This document shows, piece by piece, positions 1 through 9,619 of a stretch of 64,000 nt of DNA. Numbering within the stretch: the stretch's first letter is position 1; every line of letters begins with the position of its first letter. Both the position numbers and the translations under genes were made by a program. The stretch spans positions 372,001 to 436,000 of the forward strand of contig CAVSID010000002.1 in NCBI GenBank assembly GCA_963727915.1, in the 5' to 3' direction. The notes beneath the pieces were generated by a model, which saw only the letters and a list, made by a program, of their open reading frames with translations, searched no databases and was not told the DNA's origin. The stretch is from CAWAND01 sp963727915. GTDB lineage: Bacteria; Chloroflexota; Anaerolineae; Anaerolineales; E44-bin32.

Positions 1-1
1 G

Positions 2-1460
2 GCTGGCTCAACCGCACAGCAGGCCCTGCAGGAAGCCGGCATCCAGCTGGGAGAGCTCGACCGGGTGGATCCTCCGGGGTACACAGTCGTCACCGATGGT
101 ACCGAGATCAATGTCACACGCGTCGTGGAACGGTTCGAGATCGAGCAGGTCGTGGTCCCATTCGAGAGACAAACGCTGAAGAACGAGTCCCTGCCCTCAG
201 GCGAGACCCGCCTGATCCAGGCAGGCGTGAACGGCAAGGAGGAGATCACCTACCGCGTTGTCGAAGAGGAAGGGGTCGAGGTCAGCCGCAACCCGGTGAA
301 GCGCCAGATCATCGACCAGCCGCAACCGGAGATCGTCATGGTTGGCTCGCAGGCCTCCTACACACCCCTCCAGATTGCCGGCAAGCTCGCCTACCTTTCC
401 GGCGGCAACGCCTGGATTATGGAATCCAACACGGGCAACCGGCGACCCCTGGTGGTCAGCGGAGATCTCGATGGCCGCGTGTTTCGGCTATCTCCGAGCG
501 GACGCTGGCTTCTATTCAGCCGCCAGGCCGCAGATTCCTCGGGGGACATCAATAGCTTGTGGATCATTTCGACCACCGACCCGAATGCCGAGCCGATCGA
601 CCTCGAGGTGCGAAATGTCGTCCACTTTGGCGACTGGGCGCCCGCATCAGATCCCCTGATGCTGGCCTATTCAACTGTTGAACCCAGCCCAGCAGCACCC
701 GGCTGGCAGGCCAACAATGATCTGGAACTGCTCGTCATCGCATCTGATGGACGGGTGATCAAACGCACTACGCTCATCGGGGTCAACGCCGGAGGTCAAT
801 ACGGGTGGTGGGGAACCGATTTCCAGTGGGCATCGGATGGTGTTCATCTGGCCTATGCACGTGCTGAAGGCGTGGGCCAGGTTGACATCCGCCAACCCTC
901 TCTTGACCCGCTTCATGAAGAAGTCCCGTTCCAAACTCTTGGAGACTGGGCCTGGGTTCCAGGCATTGCTTGGGGCCAGGACAATCGGACGCTCTACATG
1001 GTGGACCATGGCGCGCCGTTGGGCATCGAGTCCCCGGCTGCCTCGCCGGTCTTCAACCTTGTGGTCCTGCCCGCCGAAGGTGGCGCTCCGCTTCCCCTCG
1101 CCGAGCGCACCGGCATGTTCTCTCTTCCGAACGTGTCGCCGGCAGAAGTCCTCGACACAGGGGAAGTCGCCTATTCGGTGGCGTATTATCAAGCCACCTC
1201 GCCTTTGGACAGCCGGGACAGCTCGTACAGGCTTATGCTGATCGACCGAGACGGGAGCAACCGTCAAGAGTCTGTTCCCCGCCGACGGCCAGCCCGGACT
1301 CAAGGGCGACGACATCCAACATCCGGCGGCCTGGTCGCCAGACGGATCCCGTCTGGCCATCCTTTATCAGGGCAACCTGTGGCTGGTGGACGTGACCACG
1401 TCGCAGAGCCAACAACTGACGGGCGACGGGCAGGCACGCGCCTACGATTGGAAACCATGA
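2..1460 (+). CDS. Secreted DUF348/G5/WD40-like propeller protein (5' truncated, one frame break)
   Basis: The gene enters from the left edge in frame from base 2. The first codons (STAQQALQEAGIQLGELDRV) resemble the DUF348 module of RpfB-type cell-wall proteins. A G5 domain follows (PFERQTLKNESLPSGETRL, then VNGKEEITYRV), then a TolB/WD40-like beta-propeller with Ser/Pro-Asp-Gly blades (for example LSPSGRWLLFSR and ASDGVHLAYARA). Near 1270 the frame breaks. In the shifted frame the last blade reads WSPDGSRLAILYQGNLWLVD and stops at 1458-1460, whereas the unshifted frame runs as unrelated Arg-rich sequence to 1540. I therefore take 1460 as the true end. By family it should be exported and bind wall glycan or act as a sensor; substrate unknown. 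Confidence 0.75.
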
Positions 1461-1540
1461 AAGCCGGCGGCGTCAAATCATCTGGTTCTATTCTGGGGAG
1501 CAGCGTCGGCAAACCGCTCGTCCATGAGGAGGACAACTAA

Positions 1541-2491
1541 GTGCGCATTCTCGTGACCGGCGGCGCCGGTTTTGTCGGCTCGCACCTTTGCGATCGACTT
1601 GTTGCCGAGGGGCACCAGGTGGTCGTGATCGACAACCTCATAACCGGCAACATCCAGAACATCGCCCACCTCGCTGGACGCGATGATTTCCAATTCATCC
1701 GGCACGACGTGTCGAACTTCATCTACGTGCCCGGGAAGCTCGACGCTGTGATGCACCTCGCCTCGCCGGCCAGCCCCAATCCTGCCTCACCCTTTGGCTA
1801 TCCGCAGCTCCCTATCCAGACACTGAAGGTTGGCGGACTCGGGACCCACAACGCTCTGGGGGTGGCACGGGTCAACGAGGCGCGGTTCCTGCTCGCCTCG
1901 ACATCCGAAGTCTATGGAGATCCCCAGGTCCACCCGCAGAGGGAAGATTACTGGGGACACGTCGATCCGATTGGACCGCGCTCGGTCTACGACGAAGCCA
2001 AGCGCTTCGCCGAAGCGATGACGATGGCCTATCATCGCTATCACGGTTTGGAGACCAGAATTGCGCGCATCTTCAACACCTACGGCCCACGGATGCGGCT
2101 GGACGACGGTCGTGTCGTCCCCAACTTCATTTGCCAGGCTCTGAAAGGCCAGCCCCTGACGGTGTACGGCGACGGCTCGCAGACTCGGAGTTTCTGCTTT
2201 GTCGACGATCTCGTGGATGGGCTCTACCGATTGCTGATCTCAGACTTCGAAGACCCTGTCAACCTTGGAAATCCAGCCGAAATGACCATCCTGGAACTGG
2301 CGGAATCCGTGCGCGAACTGACTGGAAGCAACAGTGAGATCGTCAGACTGCCGGACCGGCGGGGCGAATCCGATCCTCAGCGCCGTCAGCCGGATATCGC
2401 TCGGGCGAAGCAAGTACTCGATTGGTCACCCAAGGTCGACCTGACCCATGGGCTGGACCTCACCATACGGGACTTCAAGGCTCGCCTGTGA
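1541..2491 (+). CDS. NAD-dependent epimerase/dehydratase, UDP-glucuronate decarboxylase (UXS)-like
   Basis: This is a 316-residue extended short-chain dehydrogenase. The NAD-binding motif GGAGFVGSHL is at residues 7-16, a Ser/Thr-rich catalytic strand (LLASTSEVYGDP) follows, and the active-site pair is in YDEAKRFAEA. The pattern from HDVSNFIYV through VMHLASPASP to IARIFNTYGPRM is that of UDP-glucuronate decarboxylases, which make UDP-xylose for surface polysaccharide. The start is GTG, preceded by GAGGAGG. The stop overlaps the GTG of the next gene (GTGA), so the two are translationally coupled. A related UDP-sugar epimerase is possible. Confidence 0.87.
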   Translation: MRILVTGGAGFVGSHLCDRLVAEGHQVVVIDNLITGNIQNIAHLAGRDDFQFIRHDVSNFIYVPGKLDAVMHLASPASPNPASPFGYPQLPIQTLKVGGLGTHNALGVARVNEARFLLASTSEVYGDPQVHPQREDYWGHVDPIGPRSVYDEAKRFAEAMTMAYHRYHGLETRIARIFNTYGPRMRLDDGRVVPNFICQALKGQPLTVYGDGSQTRSFCFVDDLVDGLYRLLISDFEDPVNLGNPAEMTILELAESVRELTGSNSEIVRLPDRRGESDPQRRQPDIARAKQVLDWSPKVDLTHGLDLTIRDFKARL

Positions 2492-2979
2492 GTATCAATC
2501 GTCCCCGCGTCAAGCGCGAAATGGCGCGCTTCATGAAGTTCATCGTCGTTGGCGGCATCGGTGCCGTCGTCGATTTCGGCACGTTCAACATCTTGAATGG
2601 CCTTCTTGGGGTATGGAGTGTGGCCGCCAGTGTGATGTCTTTCTCGGCCGCCGTCACCAGCAACTTCTTGTGGAATCGGTTCTGGACCTACCCGGATTCG
2701 CGCTCAAAGAGGCTGCGCCACCAGGTAGGACAGTTTGTCGCCGTCAGCCTGATGGGCCTCGCGATCCGTACACCTCTATTTGCCTACGTTGAGTCGCCCG
2801 CCATTCGGTTCGCCGAACGCACACAGCTGTTGGCCCTGGGGGCGCGTTATCTCCCCATACCTACCAACCTCGACCCGACGATGCTGGGCCGGAACTTGGC
2901 CCTGGCGCTGGCCGTGGTGATTGTTATGACATGGAACTTTGGGATCAACCGTTTTTGGACGTACGGTGACGTCAGTTAA
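2488..2979 (+). CDS. GtrA family membrane protein
   Basis: A 163-residue protein with about four hydrophobic helices. The GtrA hallmarks are visible: FIVVGGIGAVVDFGTFNIL near the N-terminus, FLWNRFWTYPD at the end of the second helix, and the repeated NRFWTYGD at the C-terminus. GtrA proteins are thought to flip polyprenyl-linked sugars for cell-surface glycosylation, which fits its overlap with the upstream nucleotide-sugar gene. The GTG at 2488 gives a 4-base overlap and was chosen over a longer frame-open extension. Confidence 0.88.
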   Translation: MSINRPRVKREMARFMKFIVVGGIGAVVDFGTFNILNGLLGVWSVAASVMSFSAAVTSNFLWNRFWTYPDSRSKRLRHQVGQFVAVSLMGLAIRTPLFAYVESPAIRFAERTQLLALGARYLPIPTNLDPTMLGRNLALALAVVIVMTWNFGINRFWTYGDVS

Positions 2980-3010
2980 CGAGCCGCCACATCTGAAAAG
3001 CGAATGTAGG

Positions 3011-3039
3011 TTACCCTCTCCATCAGGCATTTGTATAAT
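3011..3039 (+). promoter_or_regulatory. Sigma70-type promoter for the 3073 gene
   Basis: TTACCC (3011-3016), 17-bp spacer and TATAAT (3034-3039) place a transcription start near 3046, 27 nt before the ATG at 3073. The -10 is perfect and the -35 matches the consensus partly. Confidence 0.6.
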
Positions 3040-3072
3040 CTGATATTGGAAGGCAGCGGTTGGAGCAACAGG

Positions 3073-3456
3073 ATGTCCGTGAACTCCAAATTTAAGCCTA
3101 TCCCCATCTATACGACCCCGGGCGATTGGGAAGCACTGCTCGTGTTCCCCTACTTGTACAACACCGTTGGGGAATGGGTAGGATGGGTAACTCCCGATCG
3201 GCAGGTCTACGACGTCGACGGGGTCTACGTCGGCTGGCTCACCGACGAACCAAGAATTCTTCGCAAGCGCATCTACGACAAACCAATCCCACGGCGCACA
3301 CCTCCACCAGAACCTCAGCGGATCCGCCCCCCAGCAACCGTCCCCCTCCCCCCGATGATGGCTGAACTGCCTTTCGAGAAGATGGATGTTTTGGACGAAG
3401 AACCCAATCGGCTGCACACGAGCGACAGCGGAGAGTTGAAAGAGGACATGGAGTGA
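3073..3456 (+). CDS. Conserved hypothetical protein (WGW-rich N-terminal domain)
   Basis: A 127-residue protein. The N-terminal half has paired aromatic/Gly motifs (GEWVGWVTPDRQVYDVDG, then VYVGWLTDEPRILRKR), suggesting a small all-beta fold. The rest is a Pro-rich linker (RRTPPPEPQRIRPPATV) and an acidic tail. I recall similar short proteins in Chloroflexi without a known role. The ATG at 3073 is chosen because TTGGAG lies just upstream and the predicted promoter maps at 3011-3039. The stop overlaps the GTG of the thioesterase gene by 4 bases. Confidence 0.65.
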   Translation: MSVNSKFKPIPIYTTPGDWEALLVFPYLYNTVGEWVGWVTPDRQVYDVDGVYVGWLTDEPRILRKRIYDKPIPRRTPPPEPQRIRPPATVPLPPMMAELPFEKMDVLDEEPNRLHTSDSGELKEDME

Positions 3457-3971
3457 GCCCCAAACAGGCTCTTGAATTGCCCGCCGCGAAGCCCGTGAGC
3501 GCATCGCGCGTCACGCTCAGCCAGCTCATGCAGCCCGAACACGCCAATCTCCTGGGCGATGTCCACGGCGGATTGATTATGAAGCTCGCCGACGAGGCCG
3601 GCGCCCTGGCCGCCATGCGTCATGCCCAGTGCCGCGTGGTCACCGTCGCCATCGACCAGATGCGGTTTCATGAACCGATTCGGATCGGGGACCTTGTCGT
3701 GCTACAGGCGGAGGTGACCTACGTCGGCAACACTTCGCTTGAGTCACGCGTTTCCGTCCTGGCTGAGAACCCGGTAACCGGCGAGCAAACCCACACCAAC
3801 ACCGCCTACCTTGTATATGTGGCGTTGGATGAAGACGGACACCCGAGGAAGGTGCCGCGGCTGATTGCCGAAACAGAGATCGAGAAGCGCCGCCAGGAGG
3901 CGGGGCGGGACCGTCAAGCCTACCGATTGGCGCAGCGCGAACGTGAACGCAGGGAGGAGGGCGACCCATGA
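3453..3971 (+). CDS. Acyl-CoA thioesterase, hotdog fold (YciA/BACH type)
   Basis: A 172-residue hotdog protein. The family core is visible as MQPEHANLLGDVHGGLIMKL followed by ADEAGALAAMRHA, then VAIDQMRFHEPIRIGDLVVL and ITYVG-type strands. It should hydrolyse acyl-CoA to free acid and CoA in the cytosol. The C-terminal 35 residues are charged and helical (EIEKRRQEAGRDRQAYRLAQ), longer than the minimal domain. The GTG start overlaps the previous stop, and its own stop overlaps the next ATG (ATGA), so it sits in a tight operon. Confidence 0.88.
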   Translation: MSPKQALELPAAKPVSASRVTLSQLMQPEHANLLGDVHGGLIMKLADEAGALAAMRHAQCRVVTVAIDQMRFHEPIRIGDLVVLQAEVTYVGNTSLESRVSVLAENPVTGEQTHTNTAYLVYVALDEDGHPRKVPRLIAETEIEKRRQEAGRDRQAYRLAQRERERREEGDP

Positions 3972-5108
3972 ACGACGTCCGCTCGCTAACCGAACTGCTT
4001 CAAAAATCCAGCGCCAAGCGCTTCCTTGAGGCCCCCGCTCCCGAGGACTTCGGCCTGGCAGAGGACCTCCCGTTCCCCTTCCTGGCTCATGGTAGGTCAG
4101 GACGAGATGAAGCTGGCATTGCTGCTGGCGGCCATCAATCCGAACCTCGGGGGCGCTCTGCTGATTGGGCCCCGCGGCACCGGCAAGACTACCGCCGTCC
4201 GAAGCCTGTCAGATCTGCTCCCTGAGGTCGAACGCAGCCGTTGTGCCTACGGCTGTCTCCCGGAAGACATCGAGGCTGGGGGTATGGACGCAGTCTGTCC
4301 CGATTGTGCCAAGCTGTACAGCCAGGGGGAGTCGCTCACCTTTCGGGACCAGGTCCGGCTGATCGAACTTCCGCTTAACGCGCGCCTTGAGGACGTGGTC
4401 GGTGGGCTGGACGAGCGCGCCGCCGTCCACCAGAGGATGCGTCTGAATCGAGGCTTGCTGGCGCGTGCCGACCAGAACGTGCTCTACGTGGACGAAGTCA
4501 ATCTATCTGCAGGACGAGATCGTCGACGCCATTCTCGACGCCGCCGCCCAAGGGATCTACAGCGTCCATCGCGGTGCCATGGCGGCAACCTACAGGGCCC
4601 GATTCGTCCTCATCGGTTCGATGAACCCTGAGGAGGGCCGGCTGCGGCCCCAGATCATGGACCGTTTTGGCCTGCGCGTGGTCGCCCGAGGGCTGCCCGA
4701 TCCGAGCGATAGGCTCGAGGCCTACCGACGATCTGTCGCCTATCGTCAGAATCCTCGCCAGGTGGTCGAGGCCTACGCCGAAGCCACCGTCCAAGCCCAG
4801 TTGGAGCTCACGCAGGCTCGCGAGGCTCTTAGCCGATGTCAGACTGACAGAGGCTGCGAACAGGTCGGCCTGAAACTCATCCAGGAGCTCGACATCGATT
4901 CACTTCGTGCGGAGATCACGCTCTTCGAGGCCGCCGCGCCCTGGCCGTGGCTGACGGCAGAACGAAGGCTACGCCGGACGATATCCGGCGCGTGGCCCCC
5001 ATGGCGCTCCGTCTGCGCCGGTCACACTTCATGGGTGAGTTCTTCAAGGGCCAAGCCGAAGAAGAAGATGAACTTCGCAGCCTTGTGGACGGGTCGGAAT
5101 CAGGTTAA
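3968..5108 (+). CDS. ChlI/BchI-like magnesium chelatase AAA ATPase (three frame breaks)
   Basis: Joined across breaks near 4090, 4500 and 4940, this is a ~380-residue AAA+ protein of the ChlI/BchI family. The Walker A is GPRGTGKTTA, followed by CAYGC and CPDC cysteine pairs. The Walker B region is VLYVDEV with the typical LLQDEIVD-type follow-on. Sensor 1 is IGSMNPEEG and the Arg region is LRPQIMDRFGLRVV. The C-terminus in the third frame (RALAVADGRTKATPDDIRRV, then APMALRLRRS) matches the family lid. No ChlD or ChlH partner is next to it, so it may be a stand-alone MoxR/ChlI-type chaperone rather than part of a chelatase. Confidence 0.8.
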
Positions 5109-5110
5109 CG

Positions 5111-5134
5111 AAAAAAGGGGCCATCCACGGCCCC
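5111..5134 (-). terminator. Rho-independent terminator of acpP
   Basis: GGGGCC (5117-5122), loop ATCCAC and GGCCCC (5129-5134) form a perfect stem. Read on the minus strand it is followed by six T (AAAAAA at 5111-5116 on plus). It lies 25 nt beyond the acpP stop and between convergent genes. Confidence 0.8.
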
Positions 5135-5158
5135 GTTCTCTCTCGTCCTGGGTGAAGG

Positions 5159-5395
5159 TTACTTCATGTGACTGTCGATGTAGTCAACCGCCTCGCCCAC
5201 GGTCGTAATCTTCTGGGCGTCCTCATCTGAAATCTCGCCCCCAAATTGCTCTTCAAACGCCATGATGAGTTCGACCAGGTCGAGGGAATCCGCCTCGAGG
5301 TCCTCGCGAAACTTCGCATCACGCGTGACTTTTTCAGGATCGACGCCGAGCAGTTCAACAATGATGTCCTGGATTTCCGAATACGTGTCTGCCAT
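5159..5395 (-). CDS. acpP: Acyl carrier protein
   Basis: A 78-residue acidic helical protein that carries the growing acyl chain in fatty acid synthesis. The phosphopantetheine attachment serine is S37 in the canonical EADSLDLVEL motif. Length and composition are standard. The start is the ATG at 5393-5395, with AGGAGG 6 nt upstream on the minus strand. A five-residue upstream extension is possible but lacks a ribosome site. It is transcribed alone, divergent from fni, and ends at a strong terminator. Confidence 0.95.
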   Translation of the reverse strand: MADTYSEIQDIIVELLGVDPEKVTRDAKFREDLEADSLDLVELIMAFEEQFGGEISDEDAQKITTVGEAVDYIDSHMK

Positions 5396-5536
5396 GTGCT
5401 GCCTCCTCACTCCGGGTTGGTCGAGAGCTTTGCCTATTGTAACGTAGACCGCACGGGACGGGGCGGCAAGTTGACACCCTTAAATCCGACTGGTAATATG
5501 GCATCCGCCCTCCGCCGCCAATAGGAACACCCCTCC

Positions 5537-6577
5537 ATGTCCAAAGTTACGCCCACGGCCGAGACGGAAAGGCCGACCATATCCGGGTGAACCTGGAAGA
5601 GGACGTCCAGTCGCGCCTGACCACCGGGCTGGAGAAGATTCAGTTCGAACACAACGCACTTCCGGAGCTGAACCTCTCGGCGATCGACACTTCATTGACA
5701 TTTTTCGGCAAGCAGTTCCGCAGGCCCCGATTTTGATCTCCTCCATGACCGGCGGCACGGCGCGGGCCGAGGAGATAAATCTGACGCTCGCCCGAGGCGC
5801 CCAGTCCGAGGGCGTCGCCATGGGCCTGGGGTCGATCCGCGCGGCGGTTGAAGACGAAGAGTCTTGGCCAGGACTTTTCAGGTCCGCCGGGTTGCCCCTG
5901 ACATCCTGTTGTTTGCCAATCTCGGCGCCGTCCAACTCAACTACGGCTACACGGTGGACGAATGTCGGCGGGCAGTGGAAATGATCGAGGCCGACGCCCT
6001 ATTACCTCCATTTCAATGCCCTTCAAGAAGCCCTTCAGCCTGAAGGGGATTCCGACTTTCGAGGGCCTGCTACCCAAGATCGAAACCGTCTGTCGGGGCC
6101 TGGAGGTCCCGGTTCTGGCCAAGGAGGTCGGATGGGGGATATCGGGACGTATCGCCCGCAGATTGGTGGGCGCCGGCGTGGCGGGCATTGACGTGGCCGG
6201 TGCCGGGGGCACATCCTGGTCTCAGGTTGAGATGTACCGTGCCCAGAACGATCGGCAAGCAAAGCTTGCCGGGGCCTTCATCGATTGGGGAATTCCCACG
6301 GCAACCGCCGTGCGGCAGGTCCACGCCGAACTTCCGGAGATACCCTTGATTGCTTCCGGGGGAATCCGGAGCGGCATCGACATGGCCAAGTGTTTCGCCC
6401 TGGGAGCGGATTTGGCGGGGATGGCCAGCCCCTTTCTCAAAGCCGCCGACAAATCGGATGAGGCGCTCCTGGCCGTCATCCAGGACACGCGGTTCGAAAT
6501 CCGCGCCTGCATGTTCGCGACTGGCTCCCGCCAACCTGGCGGCCCTCCGCGACGCTCCGCTCATCGACCCGGCATGA
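5537..6577 (+). CDS. fni: Isopentenyl-diphosphate delta-isomerase type 2, FMN-dependent (several frame breaks)
   Basis: Joined over about five breaks (near 5568, 5725, 5885, 6000 and 6525), this is a ~345-residue type 2 IPP isomerase, which interconverts IPP and DMAPP using FMN and NADPH. Visible family blocks are RKADHIRVNLEEDVQS, FEHNALPELNLSAIDTS, ISSMTGGTARAEEIN, GAQSEGVAMGLGSIRAA, LPKIETVCRGLEVPVLAKEV, GVAGIDVAGAGGTSW, and the phosphate-binding IPLIASGGIRSGIDMAK with ALGADLAGMASPF. The stop overlaps the ATG of the prenyl synthase (ATGA), linking the two steps of isoprenoid synthesis. Confidence 0.88.
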
Positions 6578-7600
6578 CGTCTTTCGACCCCTCGGAGGGC
6601 GCTCGTCCCGAGATGCTCCGGGCCATCGAAGCCGACCTTCAAGAGGTCACATCCACCCTTAACCAATCCACTTACTACAAAGGTTTCTTCGATCGGATCG
6701 CCTACCATTTCGGTTGGGGGGGATCATCGCCGGAAGGCTCTGGCAAACGGATCCGGCCTCTGTTGTGCTTGCTGTCCTGTCAGGCCTCGGGCGGTGATTG
6801 GCGCGTCCGCGCTCCCTGCTGCCAGCGGGCTGGAACTGATTCACAATTTCTCGCTCATCCACGACGACATTGAAGACAACAGCGCCACCCGACGTGGCCG
6901 CCCAACCCTTTGGAAGGCCTGGAATCTTCCCCAGGCGCTGAACGCTGGAGATGCCCTGCTCATTCTCAGCCACCTCACCAGCCAGCGTCTGACATCCGCC
7001 GGCATCGGGCCAGAGCTCGCCTTGAAGGTGCAAACGACCATCGACGAAGGCTGCCTGCGCGTGACGCTGGGTCAGCATCTGGACTTGGACTTCGAGGCAC
7101 GCCAAGAGATTAGCGAAGAAGATTATCTGGAGATGATCCAGGGCAAGACGGCATCTTTGATCGCGGCATCCTGTGCAGCGGGGGCGATGGTCGGCGGTGC
7201 TGCTCCTGATGTCGTAGCCCATTTCCGAAGTTCGGACATCACATGGGCATGGCTTTTCAAATTCTGGACGATATCTTGGGGATTTGGGGGGCTACCGGAG
7301 ATCACCGGCAAACCCGCCGGCGACGACCTTCGCTTCCACAAGAAGTCCTTACCCGTGGTTTACGGCCTGGCCCATTGCGAGGCCTTCATGAAGCTGTGGT
7401 CTCTCCCGCAGCCTTCAACAAGTGACATCGATCAGATGAAGGCAGACCTTGAGGCTTGCGGCGCCCTTGACCACGCCCAATCGACCGCCGGTCAGCACAC
7501 AGACCTTGCCTTAGAACACTTGGACGACGCCCGCCCGGCGGCCCCCGCAGCGCAAGCTCTCAAAGATTTGGCCAATCGCCTCCTGACGCGCAGCCGCTGA
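6574..7600 (+). CDS. Polyprenyl diphosphate synthase (FPP/GGPP type; three frame breaks)
   Basis: A ~340-residue trans-prenyltransferase that condenses allylic diphosphates with IPP. The first Asp-rich motif is in SLIHDDIEDNSATRRGRPTL. GDALLILSHL and GQHLDLDFEARQ follow, and the second Asp motif is in MGMAFQILDDILGIWG. Breaks lie near 6800, 7235 and 7290; the last two compensate, and the second motif is read in an alternative frame starting at 7243. Product chain length cannot be told. The residues before the first motif (ELIHNFS) are small to medium, allowing GGPP or longer. It is coupled to fni by a 4-base overlap. Confidence 0.87.
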
Positions 7601-7657
7601 ACCCGCACCTACGCAAGGCGAAAGGTGATTGCAAGCCCTAACTGGCCCTTCGCTCCA

Positions 7658-7685
7658 TTGCGTAGGCAAGACGCCATGCTATAAT
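7658..7685 (+). promoter_or_regulatory. Promoter of the signalling operon
   Basis: TTGCGT (7658-7663), 16-bp spacer and TATAAT (7680-7685) predict a start near 7692, 18 nt before the kinase ATG at 7710. The spacing and perfect -10 make this the likely promoter for the seven genes that follow. Confidence 0.65.
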
Positions 7686-7709
7686 CACGCAACCAAGGGA
7701 TCGGAGCTT

Positions 7710-9585
7710 ATGCGCCGTCAGACTCGCGCGTTAAATACCGACGAAACCAGTAAATTCGGCCAGATTCAGCCAGGAGTAACCCTCCAGGACCGTTACTTGG
7801 TGCTGGGCGTCCTGGGAACTGGCGGCATGGGCTCGGTATACAAGGGCCGAGATTTGCACTTTCCGAATGTAACGAAGCTGGTAGCCGTCAAAGAAATGAT
7901 CAATATGGCCACCGATCCGACCATGCAAGAGATGGTCATCCGCAACTTCGAACGGGAGGCCGACCTACTGGCCACGCTTTCCCATCCAGCGATCCCTCGA
8001 ATTTATGACTACTTCACTCAGGAAAGCAGCTCCTACCTGGTGATGGAGTTCATCGAGGGCAAAGATCTGGAAGCCATCCTGCATGAGACCGACGAGTTCC
8101 TCTCGGAAGAGCAGGTCGTCGCTTGGTCGATCGAGCTCCTGGATGTGCTGACCTATCTCCATAATCACAAACCTCAACCGGTTGTCTTCCGTGACATGAA
8201 GCCCTCCAACGTGATGGTGGACCATCACGGCCACATACGTCTCATCGACTTCGGCATCGCCAGGGTCTTCCAGCCGGGCGAGAAGGGCACGATGATCGGC
8301 ACCGAGGGATACTCGCCGCCGGAGCAGTACCGCGGCGAGGCGTCACCGGTAGGCGATATCTACGCACTGGGGGCGACGCTGCACCATCTGCTCACCCGGC
8401 GGGACCCCCGATCGGAGCCTCCGTTCTCATTCGCCGAACGTTCGATCCGCGATATCAACGCCAGCGTCTCTCCTGAGCTGGAGGCCGTGGTAAACGGTGC
8501 GCTGGCGTATGACCCCAAGGATCGCTACCAGACCGCCGAGTCGATGCGCAATGCCTTGATCACTGCGGCCAAGCAGACCGGCATGCTTCCCGCCCGAACA
8601 TCGGCCGCCTTGAAGCCTCGAAATGAGATCGAGGCATTGTGGACGTTCGAGTGCGAGGACGAGATTCGCGGCACACCGGTCAACCACAAGGGCAAACTCT
8701 TCGTCGGCTGCTACGACAATAACCTGTACGCCCTCGACGGCAAGACCGGCAAGTTTCTTTGGAAATTCGCCACCGAAGGCGGCATCCCGACCACTCCCCT
8801 GGTCTACGACGATGGCTTGTATGTGGCCTCGGAAGATCATCGGCTGTACGCTCTGAGCCCGGACACCGGGCAGATGTTGTGGACGTACGCCTCCGAAGGT
8901 CCCATCCGAGGCTCTCCGGCAGCCTCGCAGGGCCACATCTTCTTCGGCTCAGATGATCGCTATCTTGCATGTCGTCAGCAGCACGACTGGCCGACGTGCG
9001 TGGCGGGTTGAGGCTGCGGCTGCAGTTCGGTCCAAACCCCTGGTTCATGAAGAACGGATCTACTTTGGCAGTGAAAGCGGAGACTTCTACTGCGTCGATT
9101 TCCGGGGCGAGGTCAAGTGGCGCTTCCGTGCCAAGCGTGCCGTCACCGGCTCGGCCGTGATGGCAGATTCCCTGCTCTACTTCGGATCGATGGATTGGAC
9201 CCTTTATGCGGTGGAAGTCGATGGCGGATGGCAGGTCTGGCGCTTCAGAATGGGTGGGCCGTCTATCTCTACTCCGGTCATCGAAGAGGGCAAGATCTTC
9301 ACTGGGGCTGCCGACGGCAACATCTACGCAATTGATGCCAGGAGCAGCCGGGAGTCACTGGCGATTCGAGACGGAACACCAGGTTACCGGGTCTCCGATC
9401 GTCCATGAAGACTCGCTGTTTTGCGGGTCCGTCGACGGCGCCATGTACTGCCTGGATTATCCGCTCAGGGCGGCAGCGCTGGAAGTACACGACCGGGGGC
9501 CCGATCACCGGCACGCCCGGTGATCGTCGAGAACACGCTGTATTTTGGCTCGACCGACCATCGGGTCTATGCTCTTCTGACCTGA
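7710..9585 (+). CDS. Ser/Thr protein kinase with C-terminal PQQ-like beta-propeller (four frame breaks)
   Basis: The N-terminal Hanks-type kinase (residues ~25-300) shows the Gly loop LGTGGMGSVYKG, VAVKEM lysine, catalytic loop VVFRDMKPSNVMV (Phe replaces the His of HRD), LIDFGIARV and YSPPEQY. The rest is a repeated PQQ-type propeller whose blades read like LYALDGKTGKFLWKF, LYALSPDTGQMLWTY and FYCVDFRGEVKWRFRA. No transmembrane helix separates kinase and propeller, so the propeller is probably cytosolic. Breaks near 8965, 9345, 9475 and 9520 interrupt only the propeller; the last blade (TLYFGSTDHRVYALL) ends at 9585. The ATG at 7710 has GGAG 5 nt upstream. First gene of the signalling operon. 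Confidence 0.88.
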
Positions 9586-9619
9586 ATTGGTCCCTTATTG
9601 AAAGCAGGTAGCGATCGGG

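Noticed and set aside
6488..6512. T-arm-like sequence (acgcggttcgaaatccgcgc) suggesting a tRNA
   Set aside because: It lies within the fni reading frame (DTRFEIRACM) and has no acceptor or anticodon stem at the right distance.
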